NCBI RefSeq assembly: GCF_010500835.1 | Contig: NZ_JAAAMJ010000001.1 | Coordinates: 744,001 to 808,000, forward strand | Length of the DNA: 64,000 nucleotides | Source: Aurantimonas aggregata | GTDB taxonomy: Bacteria > Pseudomonadota > Alphaproteobacteria > Rhizobiales > Rhizobiaceae | Reading direction: 5' to 3' | In this document: positions 45,369-55,226 of the stretch, one piece after another | Numbering within the stretch: the stretch's first letter is position 1 | How the letters are laid out: every line of letters begins with the position of its first letter | Position numbers and translations under genes: made by a program | Notes under the pieces: generated by a model | Told to the model about the DNA's origin: nothing | Databases searched by the model: none | Seen by the model: only the letters and a program-made list of their open reading frames with translations

Positions 45369-45746
45369 TTAGTAACCAAGGGGCGGCAGCCCCTCGTCTT
45401 CGGGTTCGGCGAGACGCATCTCGTCGGTGTTGTCGGTGTCGAGATCCTCGTAGGTGCGATAGGTCAGCACCAGCAGGAAGGCGAAGAAGGAGAACGAGAT
45501 CACGATCGCCGTCAGTATCAGCGCCTGCGGCAGCGGATTGGCGATCAGGCCCGCCGGAACAGACAACCCCCCGGGAATGATCGGCGGCGCGCTCGGACCG
45601 ATGCGGCCGGCGGTGAAGATCAGCAGGTTGACTGCGTTGCCGAGCAGCACGACCCCGAGCAGCATCCGGATAATGCGCCGGGAGGTCAGCAGGTAGACCG
45701 CGGCGGCGAACAGGCAGGCGACGGCGAGGGAAAGGACGGTTTCCAT
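45369..45746 (-). CDS. mnhC: Na+/H+ antiporter subunit C (MnhC/MrpC, NuoK-like)
   Basis: 125 residues with three helices (about 2-20, 27-48 and 72-95) and NuoK-like motifs RRIIRMLLGVVLLGNAVNLL and PLPQALILTAIVISFSFFAF. The C-terminal tail is acidic (DLDTDNTDEMRLAEPEDEGL). Its ATG shares one base with the mnhB stop (TGATG), which indicates coupling. Confidence 0.94.
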   Translation of the reverse strand: METVLSLAVACLFAAAVYLLTSRRIIRMLLGVVLLGNAVNLLIFTAGRIGPSAPPIIPGGLSVPAGLIANPLPQALILTAIVISFSFFAFLLVLTYRTYEDLDTDNTDEMRLAEPEDEGLPPLGY

Positions 45747-46165
45747 CAGTCGGTATCCCTTTCCTCGAGAGCGAGGGCGATCGAGCTGATGGCGCCGACG
45801 ACCACGAGATAGACGCCGATGTCGAAGAACAGCGGCGTCGAGATCGCGACCTCGCTGCCGAGAATCTCGGGAAACGCCCAGAGGCCGGTCAGGAACTGCG
45901 ACGACACGACGAGCGAGGCGACACCGGACAGCACCGCGAGCATCAGCCCGGCAGCAGCAATCGAGATCGGGTGGAAATACATCGCCCGCCGCACCGGGCC
46001 GACGCCGCAGGCAATGCCGTAGATTCCGAAGGCCGAGGCGGCGACGAGCCCGCCGATGAAGCCACCCCCGGCCTCGTTATGGCCGCGCAGCAGCACGAAG
46101 ATCGAGAACAGCACCATCAGGCTCGTGAGATACGGCGCGACGGTGCGGAAGATGATCGTCCTCAC
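45746..46165 (-). CDS. mnhB: Na+/H+ antiporter subunit B (MnhB/MrpB)
   Basis: 139 residues with four helices and the MnhB signature [28 protein letters not shown], then [20 protein letters not shown]. In Sinorhizobium PhaAB this part is fused to the A subunit; here it is a separate gene. Its start overlaps the mnhA stop by 4 bp and its stop is joined to mnhC. Confidence 0.94.
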   Translation of the reverse strand: MRTIIFRTVAPYLTSLMVLFSIFVLLRGHNEAGGGFIGGLVAASAFGIYGIACGVGPVRRAMYFHPISIAAAGLMLAVLSGVASLVVSSQFLTGLWAFPEILGSEVAISTPLFFDIGVYLVVVGAISSIALALEERDTD

Positions 46166-48519
46166 GGCGTCTCCTCCAGCGGGTCGGGATAGCGCGCGCC
46201 CTTGGGCCCGACGCGGATCCGGATGAGCGCCAGGACGGCCAGGCCGGTGACCATGACCACGCCGATCTCGCCCATCGTGTCGATGCCGCGGAAGTCGACC
46301 AGGATGACGTTGACGATGTTGCGTCCGTGGGCGATCGCGTAGCTGTAGCGCTCGAAGAAGTCGGACAGCGTGCGATCGAAGGGCCGCTGGGCGATCGACA
46401 AGAGGAACAGCCCAAAGCCGGAGCCGGCGGCGATCGCCAGGACGCCGGCCCGGATCTTGTCACGCAGCGGCCGGTGATCGGCAACCGAAAGCTTCAGCCG
46501 GGTCATCGCCAGTGCCAGGATGACCACCGACAGCGTCTCCACCATGAACTGGGTGAAGGACAAATCCGGCGCCCCGAGCAGCATGAAGATCAGCGCCACG
46601 GCAAAGCCCTGGATGCCGAGCGAGAGGATGGCGGTCAGCCGGTTGGTCGCCAGCACGACGGGCAGGATGCCTGCCAACAGGAGCGCGAAGACCGCCCATT
46701 CGTAGAAATGCAGGCGCGGGAATTCGGGGATTGCCGGCCAGCCGCCGGTGTAGATGAGCGGGCCGAACAGGGCTGCGATGATCACCGCGATGGTGACCGC
46801 CATGTACTGGTCGAGCTGCCCGGGCTGCAGCAGCCTTGTGATCCTGACGGCACCACGGATCAGCCCGCGCATCGCCTGGTCGAATCCCTTGTCAGGACCC
46901 CAGCCGACCGCGGCCAGGAAGCCAGCGATGCCGGACCGCAGCCGCGCCGACAACAGGTAGATCACGACGCCGAGCGCGACCGTCGCCATCGACAGCGCGA
47001 AGGCGAGGTTCAGATGCGGCACCCAGCCGATCCCGATCTCGACCGGCGCACCGACCGCCGCCGAGGCCATCGGACCGGAGAACAGCTGGTGATAGGTCGT
47101 ATAGAACATGGCGCCGACGAGGCCGGCAATTCCGAGAACGAGCGGGCCGAGCCAGATGGTGGATGTGCCCTCGTGCGGATGGTCGATCGTCTCGGGCATC
47201 CGGCCAACGAACGGCTTCAGCGCAACGATGAAGGCCGCGGCGAACATCAGCGCATTGCCGACGATCGCGGCGATCATCAGCGCGATGTAGTACGGATCGG
47301 CATATTCCAGCGCGTGGTAGATCTCTTCCTTGGCGAGGAAGCCGACAAAGGGCGTGACGCCGCCCATCGACAGCGCGCAGAGCATCGCCGCGGCGAAGGT
47401 GATCGGCATCGCCCGGCCGAGACCGCCAAGCCTGTCGATCTCGCGCGTATGGGCGCCGTGATCGACAGAGCCCGCCACCATGAACAGGCCGCCTTTGAAC
47501 AGCGAGTGGGCGATCAGATAGAGCACGGCGGCGATGATCGCCGTTTCGGTGCCGACGCCAATCAGCATCACCAGCAGACCCAGCGAGGCGACCGTCGTGT
47601 AGGCCAGCGTGATCTTGATGTCGGTGGCACGCAGCGCGAGAAGCGCGCCGACAACCAGCGTCACCGCGCCAAAGGCCGGCAGGATCGTCGTCCAGAGCGC
47701 CGTGTCGCCGAGTGCCGGATGAAAGCGCAGCAGAAGGTAGATGCCGGCCTTCACCATCGTCGCCGAATGCAGATAGGCCGAAACCGGCGTCGGCGCTTCC
47801 ATGGCGTTGGGCAACCAGACGTGGAACGGCATCTGCGCCGACTTGGTGAAGGCGCCACAGAGGACGAGGATCAGGATCGGCGCATACAGCGCACTGTCGC
47901 GCAGTGCGTCGCCCGCCGCCAGCACCTCGGTCATCGACGCAAGGCCGGTGAGTTCGCGGATGATGATCAGGCCCGCCAGCAGCGCGAGGCCGCCGCCGCC
48001 GGTGATCACCAGCGCCTGGATGGCGCCGCGCCGCGCCGCTTCCCGGTGATGGTCGAAGCCGATCAGCAGGAACGACGTGATCGACGTCAGCTCCCAGTAG
48101 ACGAACAGCGTCATCAGATCGTCGGCCAGAACGAGGCCGAGCATCGCACCCATGAACAGGAAGATGAAGGAGAAGAACCGTCCCTGGTCCTTGTGGCCGG
48201 CGAGATAGCCGCCGGAATAGAGGACGATCAGCGTGCCGATGCCGGTGATCAGCAGCCCGAAGACGGTGGAGAGCCCGTCCAGCCGGAACGAGAAGCGGAT
48301 GTCGAAGGACGGGATCCAATCGAAGCCGAACAGGAACACGTCGCCGGCCGAAACGCCGGGTACCGCGCCGAACAGGATGAAGAACGCTGCTGCGGGGGCC
48401 AGGGCCAAGGGCCAGGCCGCATGCTGGCCGAGGACGCGAGTGAGGAGAGGTGCCAAGGCCGCAGCGAGAAACGGCAGTGCGAGGGCGATATATCCGTTCG
48501 TTGCCTCGATGCCTGTCAT
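46162..48519 (-). CDS. mnhA: Na+/H+ antiporter subunit A (MnhA/MrpA)
   Basis: 785 residues with about 19-21 helices. The NuoL-like core has [20 protein letters not shown] (conserved Glu), [40 protein letters not shown] (Lys) and the later Lys/His residues. The C-terminal part (about 600-785) has the DUF4040/MbhE-like extension ([36 protein letters not shown]) found in MrpA. It exchanges cytoplasmic Na+ (or K+) for protons. It is the first gene of mnhABCDEFG; no regulatory gene is adjacent. Confidence 0.95.
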   Translation of the reverse strand: MTGIEATNGYIALALPFLAAALAPLLTRVLGQHAAWPLALAPAAAFFILFGAVPGVSAGDVFLFGFDWIPSFDIRFSFRLDGLSTVFGLLITGIGTLIVLYSGGYLAGHKDQGRFFSFIFLFMGAMLGLVLADDLMTLFVYWELTSITSFLLIGFDHHREAARRGAIQALVITGGGGLALLAGLIIIRELTGLASMTEVLAAGDALRDSALYAPILILVLCGAFTKSAQMPFHVWLPNAMEAPTPVSAYLHSATMVKAGIYLLLRFHPALGDTALWTTILPAFGAVTLVVGALLALRATDIKITLAYTTVASLGLLVMLIGVGTETAIIAAVLYLIAHSLFKGGLFMVAGSVDHGAHTREIDRLGGLGRAMPITFAAAMLCALSMGGVTPFVGFLAKEEIYHALEYADPYYIALMIAAIVGNALMFAAAFIVALKPFVGRMPETIDHPHEGTSTIWLGPLVLGIAGLVGAMFYTTYHQLFSGPMASAAVGAPVEIGIGWVPHLNLAFALSMATVALGVVIYLLSARLRSGIAGFLAAVGWGPDKGFDQAMRGLIRGAVRITRLLQPGQLDQYMAVTIAVIIAALFGPLIYTGGWPAIPEFPRLHFYEWAVFALLLAGILPVVLATNRLTAILSLGIQGFAVALIFMLLGAPDLSFTQFMVETLSVVILALAMTRLKLSVADHRPLRDKIRAGVLAIAAGSGFGLFLLSIAQRPFDRTLSDFFERYSYAIAHGRNIVNVILVDFRGIDTMGEIGVVMVTGLAVLALIRIRVGPKGARYPDPLEETP

Positions 48520-48835
48520 CCGGCGCGTCCACCCCTCGATCCGATCTCGCCACTCGGGGCGACGTTGCTGGCCCTCTCTTAGTCAGGCAAAACCGTGGCT
48601 ACAAGCTTTTCCGGTTGACACAGAATTGATCGCGACACGGCTTGCAGACTCGGCCATCTCCCCTCTCTCGCTCCCGTCCCGGAAAAGCGATCTGCGTCAA
48701 GCTGCGACCCTCACGCGGATTAGTGGTCGGCAAAACAACAGGTTTTGTATTGAAACCATTCCGGCTAGTATGAGCCGACCGGTTCGATCCGTCGGACGAC
48801 AGGCTACTCCCCAAACCTTCCGGCCAGCGCGACAC
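48520..48835. other. Divergent intergenic region between mnhA and ptrB
   Basis: 316 bp with no convincing gene on either strand. A CAAAAC/GTTTTG inverted repeat (48731-48736 and 48742-48747) lies 90-105 bp before the ptrB start in a locally AT-richer stretch. It should hold the promoters of both genes, but no good -35/-10 pair was found. Confidence 0.5.
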
Positions 48836-50947
48836 ATGAAGCAATCACCGATCGACGCCGCGAAGCTCATGCCGCCCGTGGCTTCGCAGCAGGTGCGGAC
48901 CGATATCCGCCATGGTCGCGAGCGCTCGGACCCCTATGGCTGGCTCCGGGCCGAGAACTGGCAGGACGTCTTCAAGGACACGTCGGTTCTCGAGCCGGCG
49001 ATCCGGGACCATCTCGTCGCCGAGAATGCCTACCAGCAGGAGGTGATGGCCGGCACGGAGAAACTGCGCGAGGCGCTCGTTGCCGAGATGCGCGGGCGGA
49101 TCAAGGAGGACGATTCTTCCGTCCCCGCGCCCGACGGGCCGTGGGCCTACGGCATCGCCTATGAGACGGGCGCGGAATATCCAAGGGTCATCCGCCGGCC
49201 CCGCGATGGCGGCGCGGACGCGGCCGCGGTCATTCTCGACGGCGCCAGGGAAGCCGCCGAGCGGCCGTATTTCTCGATCGGCGGCGTCAGTCACTCGCCG
49301 GATCATCGCTGGTTGTCGTGGTCCTATGACGACAAGGGCTCGGAGTTTTACGCCGTCTCCATCCGCGACATGGAGACCGGCAAGGATCTCGACGTCCGGA
49401 TCGAGGACACCAGCGGCGGCGCCGTCTGGTCGGCGCGCTCGAACGGGCTGTTCTACACCCGCCTCGATTCCAACCATCGCCCGAGCCGGGTGTTCTTCCA
49501 CCGGATCGGCACCGATCCCCACGACGACGCGCTGATCTACGAGGAAACCGACACCGGCTTCTTCATGGGTGTCGGCAAGACCCAGTCCGGCGAGTTCGTG
49601 GTGATCGACATCCACGACCACGAGACGTCCGAGGCTTGGCTGATCCCCGCCAACAACCCGGCCGCCGAGCCGCGGCTCGTCGCCGAGCGCGAGACGGCGG
49701 TGGAATACGACGTCGATGAGGGCGACGGCACGCTCTACATCCTCACCAATGCCGACGGCGCCCACGACTTTAAGATCGTCACCGCGCCGACCGACGCAGC
49801 GCGCCGCTCGGACTGGAGCGAATACGTTCCCCACGAGGACGGTCGGCTGATCCTCAGCCACATGATCCTGAAGCGTCACCTGATCTGGATGGAACGGCGC
49901 GACGGCCTGCCGCGCATCGTCGTCAAGCGCCTCTCGGACGGCGAGGAGCACGCGATCGCCTTCGAGGAAGAAGCCTATTCGCTCGGTCTCGCCGGCACCT
50001 ACGAGTTCGACACCGACACGATCCGCTTCACCTATTCCTCGCTGACGACGCCGACCCAGACCTACGACTACGATGTCGGCACGCGCCAACGCACGCTGCT
50101 GAAGACGCAGGAAGTTCCCTCCGGCCACGATCCCGAGGACTACGTCACCCGCCGGATCTTCGCGCCGGCCGCCGACGGCGAACTGGTGCCGATCTCGCTG
50201 CTGTACCGCAAGGACCTCAAGCTCGACGGCACCGCGCCGTGCCTGCTCTACGGCTACGGCTCCTACGGCATCGCCATCCCCGCTTCCTTCAACGCCAATG
50301 CGTTGTCGCTGGTCGATCGCGGCTTCATCTGGGCGATCGCCCATGTGCGCGGCGGCAAGGACAAGGGCTTTGCCTGGTACGACGGTGGACGCCGGCGCAA
50401 CAAGGCCAACACCTTCACCGACTTCATCGCCTGTGCCGACCATCTCGTCGCCGAGAACTACACCAGCCACGAGCGCATCGTCGCCGAAGGCGGCTCGGCG
50501 GGCGGCATGCTGATGGGCGCCGTCGCCAACATGGCGCCTGAGAAGTTCGGCGGCATCATCGCCGTCGTGCCGTTCGTCGACGTCCTCAACACCATGCTCG
50601 ACGACACGCTGCCGCTGACGCCGCCGGAATGGCCCGAATGGGGCAACCCGATTGTCTCGGGCGAGGATTACGAGGTGATCTCGACCTACAGCCCCTACGA
50701 CAACGTCAGGTCCCAGGCCTATCCGCCGATGCTGGTGCTGGCCGGGCTGACCGACCCGCGGGTGACTTACTGGGAGCCGGCCAAATGGGTCGCGCGGCTG
50801 CGCGAGATGAAGACGGACGACAATCCGGTGCTGCTGCGCACCAACATGGATTCCGGCCATGGCGGCGCCTCCGGGCGGTTCTCCAAGCTGGAGGAGGTCG
50901 CCTATATCTATGCCTTCGCGCTGAAGCTGATGGGCAAGGCCGCATAG
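48836..50947 (+). CDS. ptrB: Oligopeptidase B (S9A serine peptidase)
   Basis: From ATG 48836 the protein is 703 residues, a normal length. An N-terminal seven-bladed beta-propeller (about 75-420) is followed by the alpha/beta-hydrolase domain: oxyanion region LLYGYGSYG, nucleophile Ser554 in EGGSAGGMLMG, Asp in LVLAGLTDPRVTYWEP and His in MDSGHGGASGRF. Oligopeptidase B cuts short peptides after Arg or Lys in the cytoplasm; no signal peptide is seen. The frame is open for about 200 codons upstream, but that region is antisense to mnhA and not used. It stands alone. Confidence 0.95.
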   Translation: MKQSPIDAAKLMPPVASQQVRTDIRHGRERSDPYGWLRAENWQDVFKDTSVLEPAIRDHLVAENAYQQEVMAGTEKLREALVAEMRGRIKEDDSSVPAPDGPWAYGIAYETGAEYPRVIRRPRDGGADAAAVILDGAREAAERPYFSIGGVSHSPDHRWLSWSYDDKGSEFYAVSIRDMETGKDLDVRIEDTSGGAVWSARSNGLFYTRLDSNHRPSRVFFHRIGTDPHDDALIYEETDTGFFMGVGKTQSGEFVVIDIHDHETSEAWLIPANNPAAEPRLVAERETAVEYDVDEGDGTLYILTNADGAHDFKIVTAPTDAARRSDWSEYVPHEDGRLILSHMILKRHLIWMERRDGLPRIVVKRLSDGEEHAIAFEEEAYSLGLAGTYEFDTDTIRFTYSSLTTPTQTYDYDVGTRQRTLLKTQEVPSGHDPEDYVTRRIFAPAADGELVPISLLYRKDLKLDGTAPCLLYGYGSYGIAIPASFNANALSLVDRGFIWAIAHVRGGKDKGFAWYDGGRRRNKANTFTDFIACADHLVAENYTSHERIVAEGGSAGGMLMGAVANMAPEKFGGIIAVVPFVDVLNTMLDDTLPLTPPEWPEWGNPIVSGEDYEVISTYSPYDNVRSQAYPPMLVLAGLTDPRVTYWEPAKWVARLREMKTDDNPVLLRTNMDSGHGGASGRFSKLEEVAYIYAFALKLMGKAA

Positions 50948-50960
50948 CCACCAGTGAGCT

Positions 50961-51905
50961 TTATTGCGTGGGCGTGGCGTCCTCGCTGTCCAGCGCCGGC
51001 ACGGCCTTCAGATAGGCGGCGATGGCGGTGCGATCCTCGTCCGGCAGCCGCGCGAGGTTGCGCTGCACCGCCACCATGGCGCCGCCGACGGAGTCGAAGT
51101 CCGGCGTGAAGCCGGTCTCGAAATAATAGGCGAGGTCGCTCGCCGACCACGAGCCGATGCCCGAGTCAGACGGCGTGATGTTGGGCACACGGCCCCTGCC
51201 CTCGGGATTGGGCGCGCCGGCGAGCCAGCGATCGTCCTCGAGGCCTCCAGCGCCGCCGAGCGAGCGCGGCGTGTGGCACTGGCCACAATGGCCGGGCCCC
51301 TCCGCCAGCGACCGGCCGACGAAGGCCGCTTCCGGTGCGTCCGCGGGCAGCGCCACGATCGGCTGGTCGTCGCCCAGAAACAGCAGCTTCCAAAGGCCGA
51401 TGCCGCGGCGGACAGTGAACGGGAACGCGAGGTCGTTGTCCGGCGCGCGCTCCTCGACGGGCGGCAGCGTCTTCATGAACGCCCAGAGGTCGGCGATCTC
51501 CTGCGGCTGCATCTTGATGTAGGACGTGTAGGGAAACGCCGGATAGAGATGCCGACCTTCGGGATCGACACCCCGCTGCATGGCGTTGGCGAAATCGGCA
51601 AGGCTCCAGGCGCCAATGCCGTCTTCAGGGTCCGGCGAGATGTTGGGGCCGTGGAACGTGCCGAAATCCGTCGTCAGCGGCGCGCCGCCACCGAGGCGCA
51701 GGGCCTCGTCACCCTCGGCTCTCGTCGCGGCATGGCAGGAACTGCAGCCACCGGCCCAGAACAGCCGCTCGCCATTGCCCGCATCCGCCGACGCCTCGTC
51801 ACCAATGCTTGCAGCATCAAGATGCTGCGGGATTGTCAGCCAGTACACGGCCCCGGCCGCGACCAGCACCAGGACGAAGACGGTGGTGAGTATCCGCTCG
51901 ATCAC
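50961..51905 (-). CDS. Membrane-anchored diheme cytochrome c
   Basis: 314 residues. One N-terminal hydrophobic helix (residues 4-23) that is probably uncleaved, then two cytochrome c domains with haem motifs CSSCH (about 54-58) and CGQCH (about 208-212). Met ligands are plausible in the following regions (such as YPAFPYTSYIKMQPQEI). The layout resembles the cytochrome subunits of alcohol or aldehyde dehydrogenases and of thiosulfate systems. It is paired with a cytochrome c'-like gene upstream (100 bp), which suggests a small electron-transfer unit of unknown partner. The end is convergent with ptrB. Confidence 0.9.
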   Translation of the reverse strand: MIERILTTVFVLVLVAAGAVYWLTIPQHLDAASIGDEASADAGNGERLFWAGGCSSCHAATRAEGDEALRLGGGAPLTTDFGTFHGPNISPDPEDGIGAWSLADFANAMQRGVDPEGRHLYPAFPYTSYIKMQPQEIADLWAFMKTLPPVEERAPDNDLAFPFTVRRGIGLWKLLFLGDDQPIVALPADAPEAAFVGRSLAEGPGHCGQCHTPRSLGGAGGLEDDRWLAGAPNPEGRGRVPNITPSDSGIGSWSASDLAYYFETGFTPDFDSVGGAMVAVQRNLARLPDEDRTAIAAYLKAVPALDSEDATPTQ

Positions 51906-52005
51906 CGGCCGATCTCCGTCATCGGCGCAAGATAGCCCGAGCGGCTGGGCGAGGCCTCGCCTTCACCCTGCCCGTCGGCAGACGACATCGGCGCTCGCTC
52001 CGCGG

Positions 52006-52470
52006 TCAGCCGTCCTTGTCGATCCGGAACTCCTCGTGGCAGCCCTTGCAGTTCTCCGCGACGCGGCCGAAGGCCTGCCTGAAGGCCTCGACATCCTGCG
52101 GCGCGGCGTCGATCGCCGCCTGCGTGTCTTCCTGAAACTTGACAAGCGCGGCCTGAAATTCGGCCGGACGCTCCCAGATCGCCGGTGCGGCCTCGGTGTC
52201 TTCGCCGGTCTTGGAATCCTCGGGGAAGTATTCGCCGAATTCCATGGCGACGTCGTGCATCTCGGTGAAGATCGTCGCGGCGGTGGCCGGGTCGAACGCC
52301 GCCTCGCCCTTGATCATCTCGCCGGCACCCTTGGCGGAACGGCCGTTTTCCTTCATCAGCTCCTGACGCTGCTTGATCGGATCAGTGTTCTGCGCGCCGG
52401 CCGGCAAGGCGGCGAGGGAAGCGCCGAGCGTCGCGAGCGCGACGGCGATGGTGAGAAAACGGGCCTGCAT
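52006..52470 (-). CDS. Cytochrome c'/c-556-like protein
   Basis: 154 residues. Signal peptide (MQARFLTIAVALATLGASLA, cut near AGAQ), then a four-helix bundle typical of class II cytochrome c: the first helix begins DPIKQRQELMKENGRSAKGA and the haem motif CKGCH is near the C-terminus (VAENCKGCHEEFRI). The KQRQELMK pattern gives the Met that acts as axial ligand in c-556 types. GGGAGGA precedes the start. It is periplasmic, upstream of the diheme cytochrome on the same strand, and may be co-transcribed with it. Confidence 0.92.
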   Translation of the reverse strand: MQARFLTIAVALATLGASLAALPAGAQNTDPIKQRQELMKENGRSAKGAGEMIKGEAAFDPATAATIFTEMHDVAMEFGEYFPEDSKTGEDTEAAPAIWERPAEFQAALVKFQEDTQAAIDAAPQDVEAFRQAFGRVAENCKGCHEEFRIDKDG

Positions 52471-52596
52471 GAGATGCTTTCCTCCCTTGAGCCAGGGCCG
52501 CGTCCAGCGGACCTGAGGAATTGAGTTGAACCGAGTTTCTGGAATCGTTCAATCACCCTTTTGCCTGCCCTGCTCACGAATGCGTTGCCTTGAACG

Positions 52597-52635
52597 CAGA
52601 AGGCCCCGCGGACAGGGAGTCCGCGGGGCCTTCTG
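52597..52635. terminator. Strong hairpin after sodB
   Basis: Perfect 17-bp arms at 52597-52613 (CAGAAGGCCCCGCGGAC) and 52619-52635, with a 5-nt AGGGA loop. It stands 27 bp past the sodB stop on the minus strand and upstream of the cytochrome c' gene. There is no T-run on either side, but the stem is strong enough to act as terminator or 3'-end stabiliser. Confidence 0.75.
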
Positions 52636-52661
52636 AGGTCGTATCCTGTCGGTGGACAGGA

Positions 52662-53264
52662 TCAGCTTGTCGCTGCCTCGTAGCGCTCCAGCACGTAGTC
52701 CCAGTTGACCAGATTATCGACGAAGGCGCCGAGGTACTTCGGCCGGGCGTTGCGGTAGTCGATGTAATAGGAATGCTCCCACACATCGACGCCGAGGATC
52801 GGCTCGGCGCCGTGCACCAGCGGGTTCTCGCCGTTCGGGGTCTTCATGATCTCGAGCTTGCCGTTCTTGACGGCGACCCAGGCCCAGCCGGAGCCGAACT
52901 GGCCAGCGCCCGCCGCCTCGAAATCGGCCTTGAACTTGTCATAGCCGCCAAGGTCGCTGTCGAAGGCCGTCTGCAGCTTGCCGGGCAGGCTCTTGCCGCC
53001 GCCGCCGGGCTTCATCCACTTCCAGAAATGGATGTGATTGTAGTGCTGGCCGGCATTGTTGAAGAGCGCCTGGTCCGTCCCGTAGGATTTCCGGACGACC
53101 TCTTCGAGCGGAAGGTCGGCCATGCCGGCCTTCTCGGCCAGTTCGTTGCCCTTTGTGACATAGGCCTGATGGTGCTTGTCGTGGTGAAACTCGAGGGTTT
53201 CCTTCGACATGTAGGGACCCAGCGCGTCGTAGGCGTAGGGAAGTTCCGGCAGGGTGAAAGCCAT
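52662..53264 (-). CDS. sodB: Superoxide dismutase, Fe type
   Basis: 200 residues, standard for Fe/Mn SOD. Ligands: His27 (LEFHHDKHHQAY), His77 (NNAGQHYNHIHFW, with Gln73 next to the metal as in Fe enzymes), and Asp and His in DVWEHSYYIDYRNARPKYL. No signal peptide, so cytoplasmic. It removes superoxide. AAGGAGA precedes the start. Whether iron or manganese is used cannot be settled from sequence alone, but the Gln position favours iron. It stands alone, with a terminator hairpin after it. Confidence 0.96.
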   Translation of the reverse strand: MAFTLPELPYAYDALGPYMSKETLEFHHDKHHQAYVTKGNELAEKAGMADLPLEEVVRKSYGTDQALFNNAGQHYNHIHFWKWMKPGGGGKSLPGKLQTAFDSDLGGYDKFKADFEAAGAGQFGSGWAWVAVKNGKLEIMKTPNGENPLVHGAEPILGVDVWEHSYYIDYRNARPKYLGAFVDNLVNWDYVLERYEAATS

Positions 53265-53395
53265 AGTGCAGTCTCCTTCTGGTGTTCGTGACCTGGCGCG
53301 GCGGCAACCAGCGTGGTCGTCGACGCACCGAATTCGGCGTGGAGGAAGCTAGGGCCGAAGTATGAGCCTGCCACCGCCTGTCGGGATTGCCGCGT

Positions 53396-54259
53396 TCAGG
53401 CGGCCTGCCGCGCGAAGTCCATGTAGAGCTCGCGCGAGCGGCCATAGGCGGAGCCTGGCTGCAGCGTACGGTCCTCGATCCGCGTCACCGGCACCACCTT
53501 CGAATGGTTGCCGGTCGAGAAGATTTCGTCGGCGGCAGCGAAATCCGCCACCGTCAGCGACCGCTCGACGACGTCCCACCCGTCGTTGCGCAGCAGCGCG
53601 ATGATCCGCTGGCGGGTGATCCCGTTGAGGAAACAGCCGTTCGGTACCGGCGTACGGACGACGCCGTCCTTGACCATGAAGATGTTCGACGTGCCGGTCT
53701 CGGCGACGTTGCCGATCATGTCGAGGACCAGCGCGTTGTCGAAGCCGCGCGAGCGCGCCTCCAGGATTGCCCGTGCATTGTTGGGGTAAAGACATCCGGC
53801 CTTGGCGAGCGTCGGCATGGTCTCCGGCGTCGGGCGGCGGAACGGCGAGACGGTGAGCGAGAAACCCGCCGGCGAGATCATCGGCGATTCGTAGAGGCAG
53901 AGGCAGAAACGGGTCGATTCCGGCTCGGCCGGCACGCCCATGTAGCCGCCCTCCTCCGCCCAGTACATCGGCCGGATATAGACGGCAGTCGCGCCGTCGA
54001 ACGACTTGAGGCCCTCCCAGGTCAGCCGCTCGATCTCCCCGGCCGCCATGGTCGGCTTCAGGCCGAGCGCCTCGGCGGAACGGTTGACCCGCTGGCAGTG
54101 CCGGTCGAGGTCGGGCGCCAGCCCGTCGAACCAGCGAGCGCCGTCGAACACCGTGCTGCCCAGCCACATCGCGTGGCTGCGGGGGCCGATCAGCGGCGGA
54201 TTGCCGTCGTGCCAGCTGCCGTCGACATAGCTGCGGGTGCGGGTCATCTCTTGTGGCAT
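53396..54259 (-). CDS. Class IV aminotransferase (branched-chain aminotransferase-like)
   Basis: 287 residues from ATG 54259; ATG 54247 is also possible. Class IV PLP motifs: GSTVFDGARWF, the Lys region TLAKAGCLYPNNARAILEAR (Schiff-base Lys), DNALVLDMIGNVAETGTSNI and NGCFLNGITRQRIIALL. Annotated family members are branched-chain aminotransferases, but D-amino-acid and 4-amino-4-deoxychorismate lyase-type enzymes share the fold. The substrate is uncertain. It is divergent from the haloacid dehalogenase gene. Confidence 0.88.
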   Translation of the reverse strand: MPQEMTRTRSYVDGSWHDGNPPLIGPRSHAMWLGSTVFDGARWFDGLAPDLDRHCQRVNRSAEALGLKPTMAAGEIERLTWEGLKSFDGATAVYIRPMYWAEEGGYMGVPAEPESTRFCLCLYESPMISPAGFSLTVSPFRRPTPETMPTLAKAGCLYPNNARAILEARSRGFDNALVLDMIGNVAETGTSNIFMVKDGVVRTPVPNGCFLNGITRQRIIALLRNDGWDVVERSLTVADFAAADEIFSTGNHSKVVPVTRIEDRTLQPGSAYGRSRELYMDFARQAA

Positions 54260-54445
54260 CGACAGAACGCTCCGGTCAGAATCGCGCCAGTGGCGCGTGC
54301 AACGGTTGCGTCGGCACTGTTAGCGCGAGAAGGAGAAGCCGTCACGGCGTGATTTCGCGATCGCGGGGGCAGACGCTTTTCCGCGGCGGACCGCGGGGCT
54401 ATGACCCGGGTGTCGCTCATGCCCTGCCCGTCCAGGAGGTCCTGC

Positions 54446-55108
54446 TTGCATTCCGTCTATGTCTTCGACGCCTATGGCACGCTCTTCGACACGGGTGCCG
54501 CTGCAGCCCGGCACGCCGGGGACCTCGGCGAATCCGGCCGGCTCCTCTCCGACATCTGGCGCCGCAAGCAGCTCGAATATTCCTGGGTCCGCAGCCTGAT
54601 GGGCCGGGTGGACCGAAACTTCTGGCAGTTGACGGAAGATGCCCTCGACTACGCTTTCCAGAAGGTGCCCGAGGCAGACAAGGGCCTCAGAGCCAAGCTG
54701 CTCGACGCCTATCGCGACCTCGACATCTTCCCGGAGGTCCCGGCGACTTTGCGCGCGCTCAAGGCAAGGGATGCCAAGCTCGCCATCCTGTCGAACGGCT
54801 CGCGCGACATGCTGCTGCGGGCGATGCGCTCCGCCGGTATCGAGGATCTGTTCGATGGCGTGTTCTCCGCCGAGGACTGCGGCGCCTACAAGACGGCACC
54901 GGCCATCTACGACCTGGTCACCACCGAGTTCCGGCTCTACCCGAACGCCGTGTCGTTCCAGTCGTCGAACCGCTGGGACGTCGCCGGGGCGACGAGGTTC
55001 GGCTTCCACACCGTGTGGATCAACCGGACGGGTGAGCCGGACGAATATGTCGACCTCCAGCCGAACGCCGTCCTGCCGGATCTGCGCGGATTGCCCGGGT
55101 GGCTTTGA
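54446..55108 (+). CDS. HAD-superfamily (S)-2-haloacid dehalogenase-like hydrolase
   Basis: The start is TTG 54446, decided by AGGAGGT at 54434-54440, and gives 220 residues, the normal length. An ATG at 54401 is in frame but has no such site. Motifs: VFDAYGTLFD (nucleophile Asp8), LSNGSRDML (motif II), CGAYKTAP (Lys) and FQSSNRWDVAGATRFGF, the 2-haloacid dehalogenase-type motif IV, followed by VWINR. Similar proteins hydrolyse 2-haloacids, but many are general phosphatases or have unknown substrates. Confidence 0.88.
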   Translation: MHSVYVFDAYGTLFDTGAAAARHAGDLGESGRLLSDIWRRKQLEYSWVRSLMGRVDRNFWQLTEDALDYAFQKVPEADKGLRAKLLDAYRDLDIFPEVPATLRALKARDAKLAILSNGSRDMLLRAMRSAGIEDLFDGVFSAEDCGAYKTAPAIYDLVTTEFRLYPNAVSFQSSNRWDVAGATRFGFHTVWINRTGEPDEYVDLQPNAVLPDLRGLPGWL

Positions 55109-55226
55109 CCTGCGGCGGCTCAACTGGGCGTGAACCGGGAACTTTTGCAACCGACCGGCAGTTTGCTGGCAAACGACGACCGACCGGGCGCCCAAAGGGA
55201 AGCTCGGCAGAGCAAGGCTGGACCAG

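Noticed and set aside
46327-48582. A 751-codon open frame on the plus strand opposite mnhA
   Set aside because: It is dominated by Arg, Asp, Gln and Gly and has no membrane or enzyme features; mnhA is clearly real on the other strand.
48781-48796. tRNA-like T-loop sequence GGTTCGATCC
   Set aside because: No acceptor, D or anticodon stems can be drawn around it.
48233-48835. N-terminal extension of ptrB by about 200 codons
   Set aside because: The extension is antisense to mnhA and unlike any peptidase; ATG 48836 gives the normal length.
55138-55163. EcfG-like promoter GGAAC-N17-AGTT before the L,D-transpeptidase gene
   Set aside because: The -10 part departs from CGTT, so it is noted in the gene entry but not listed as a feature.
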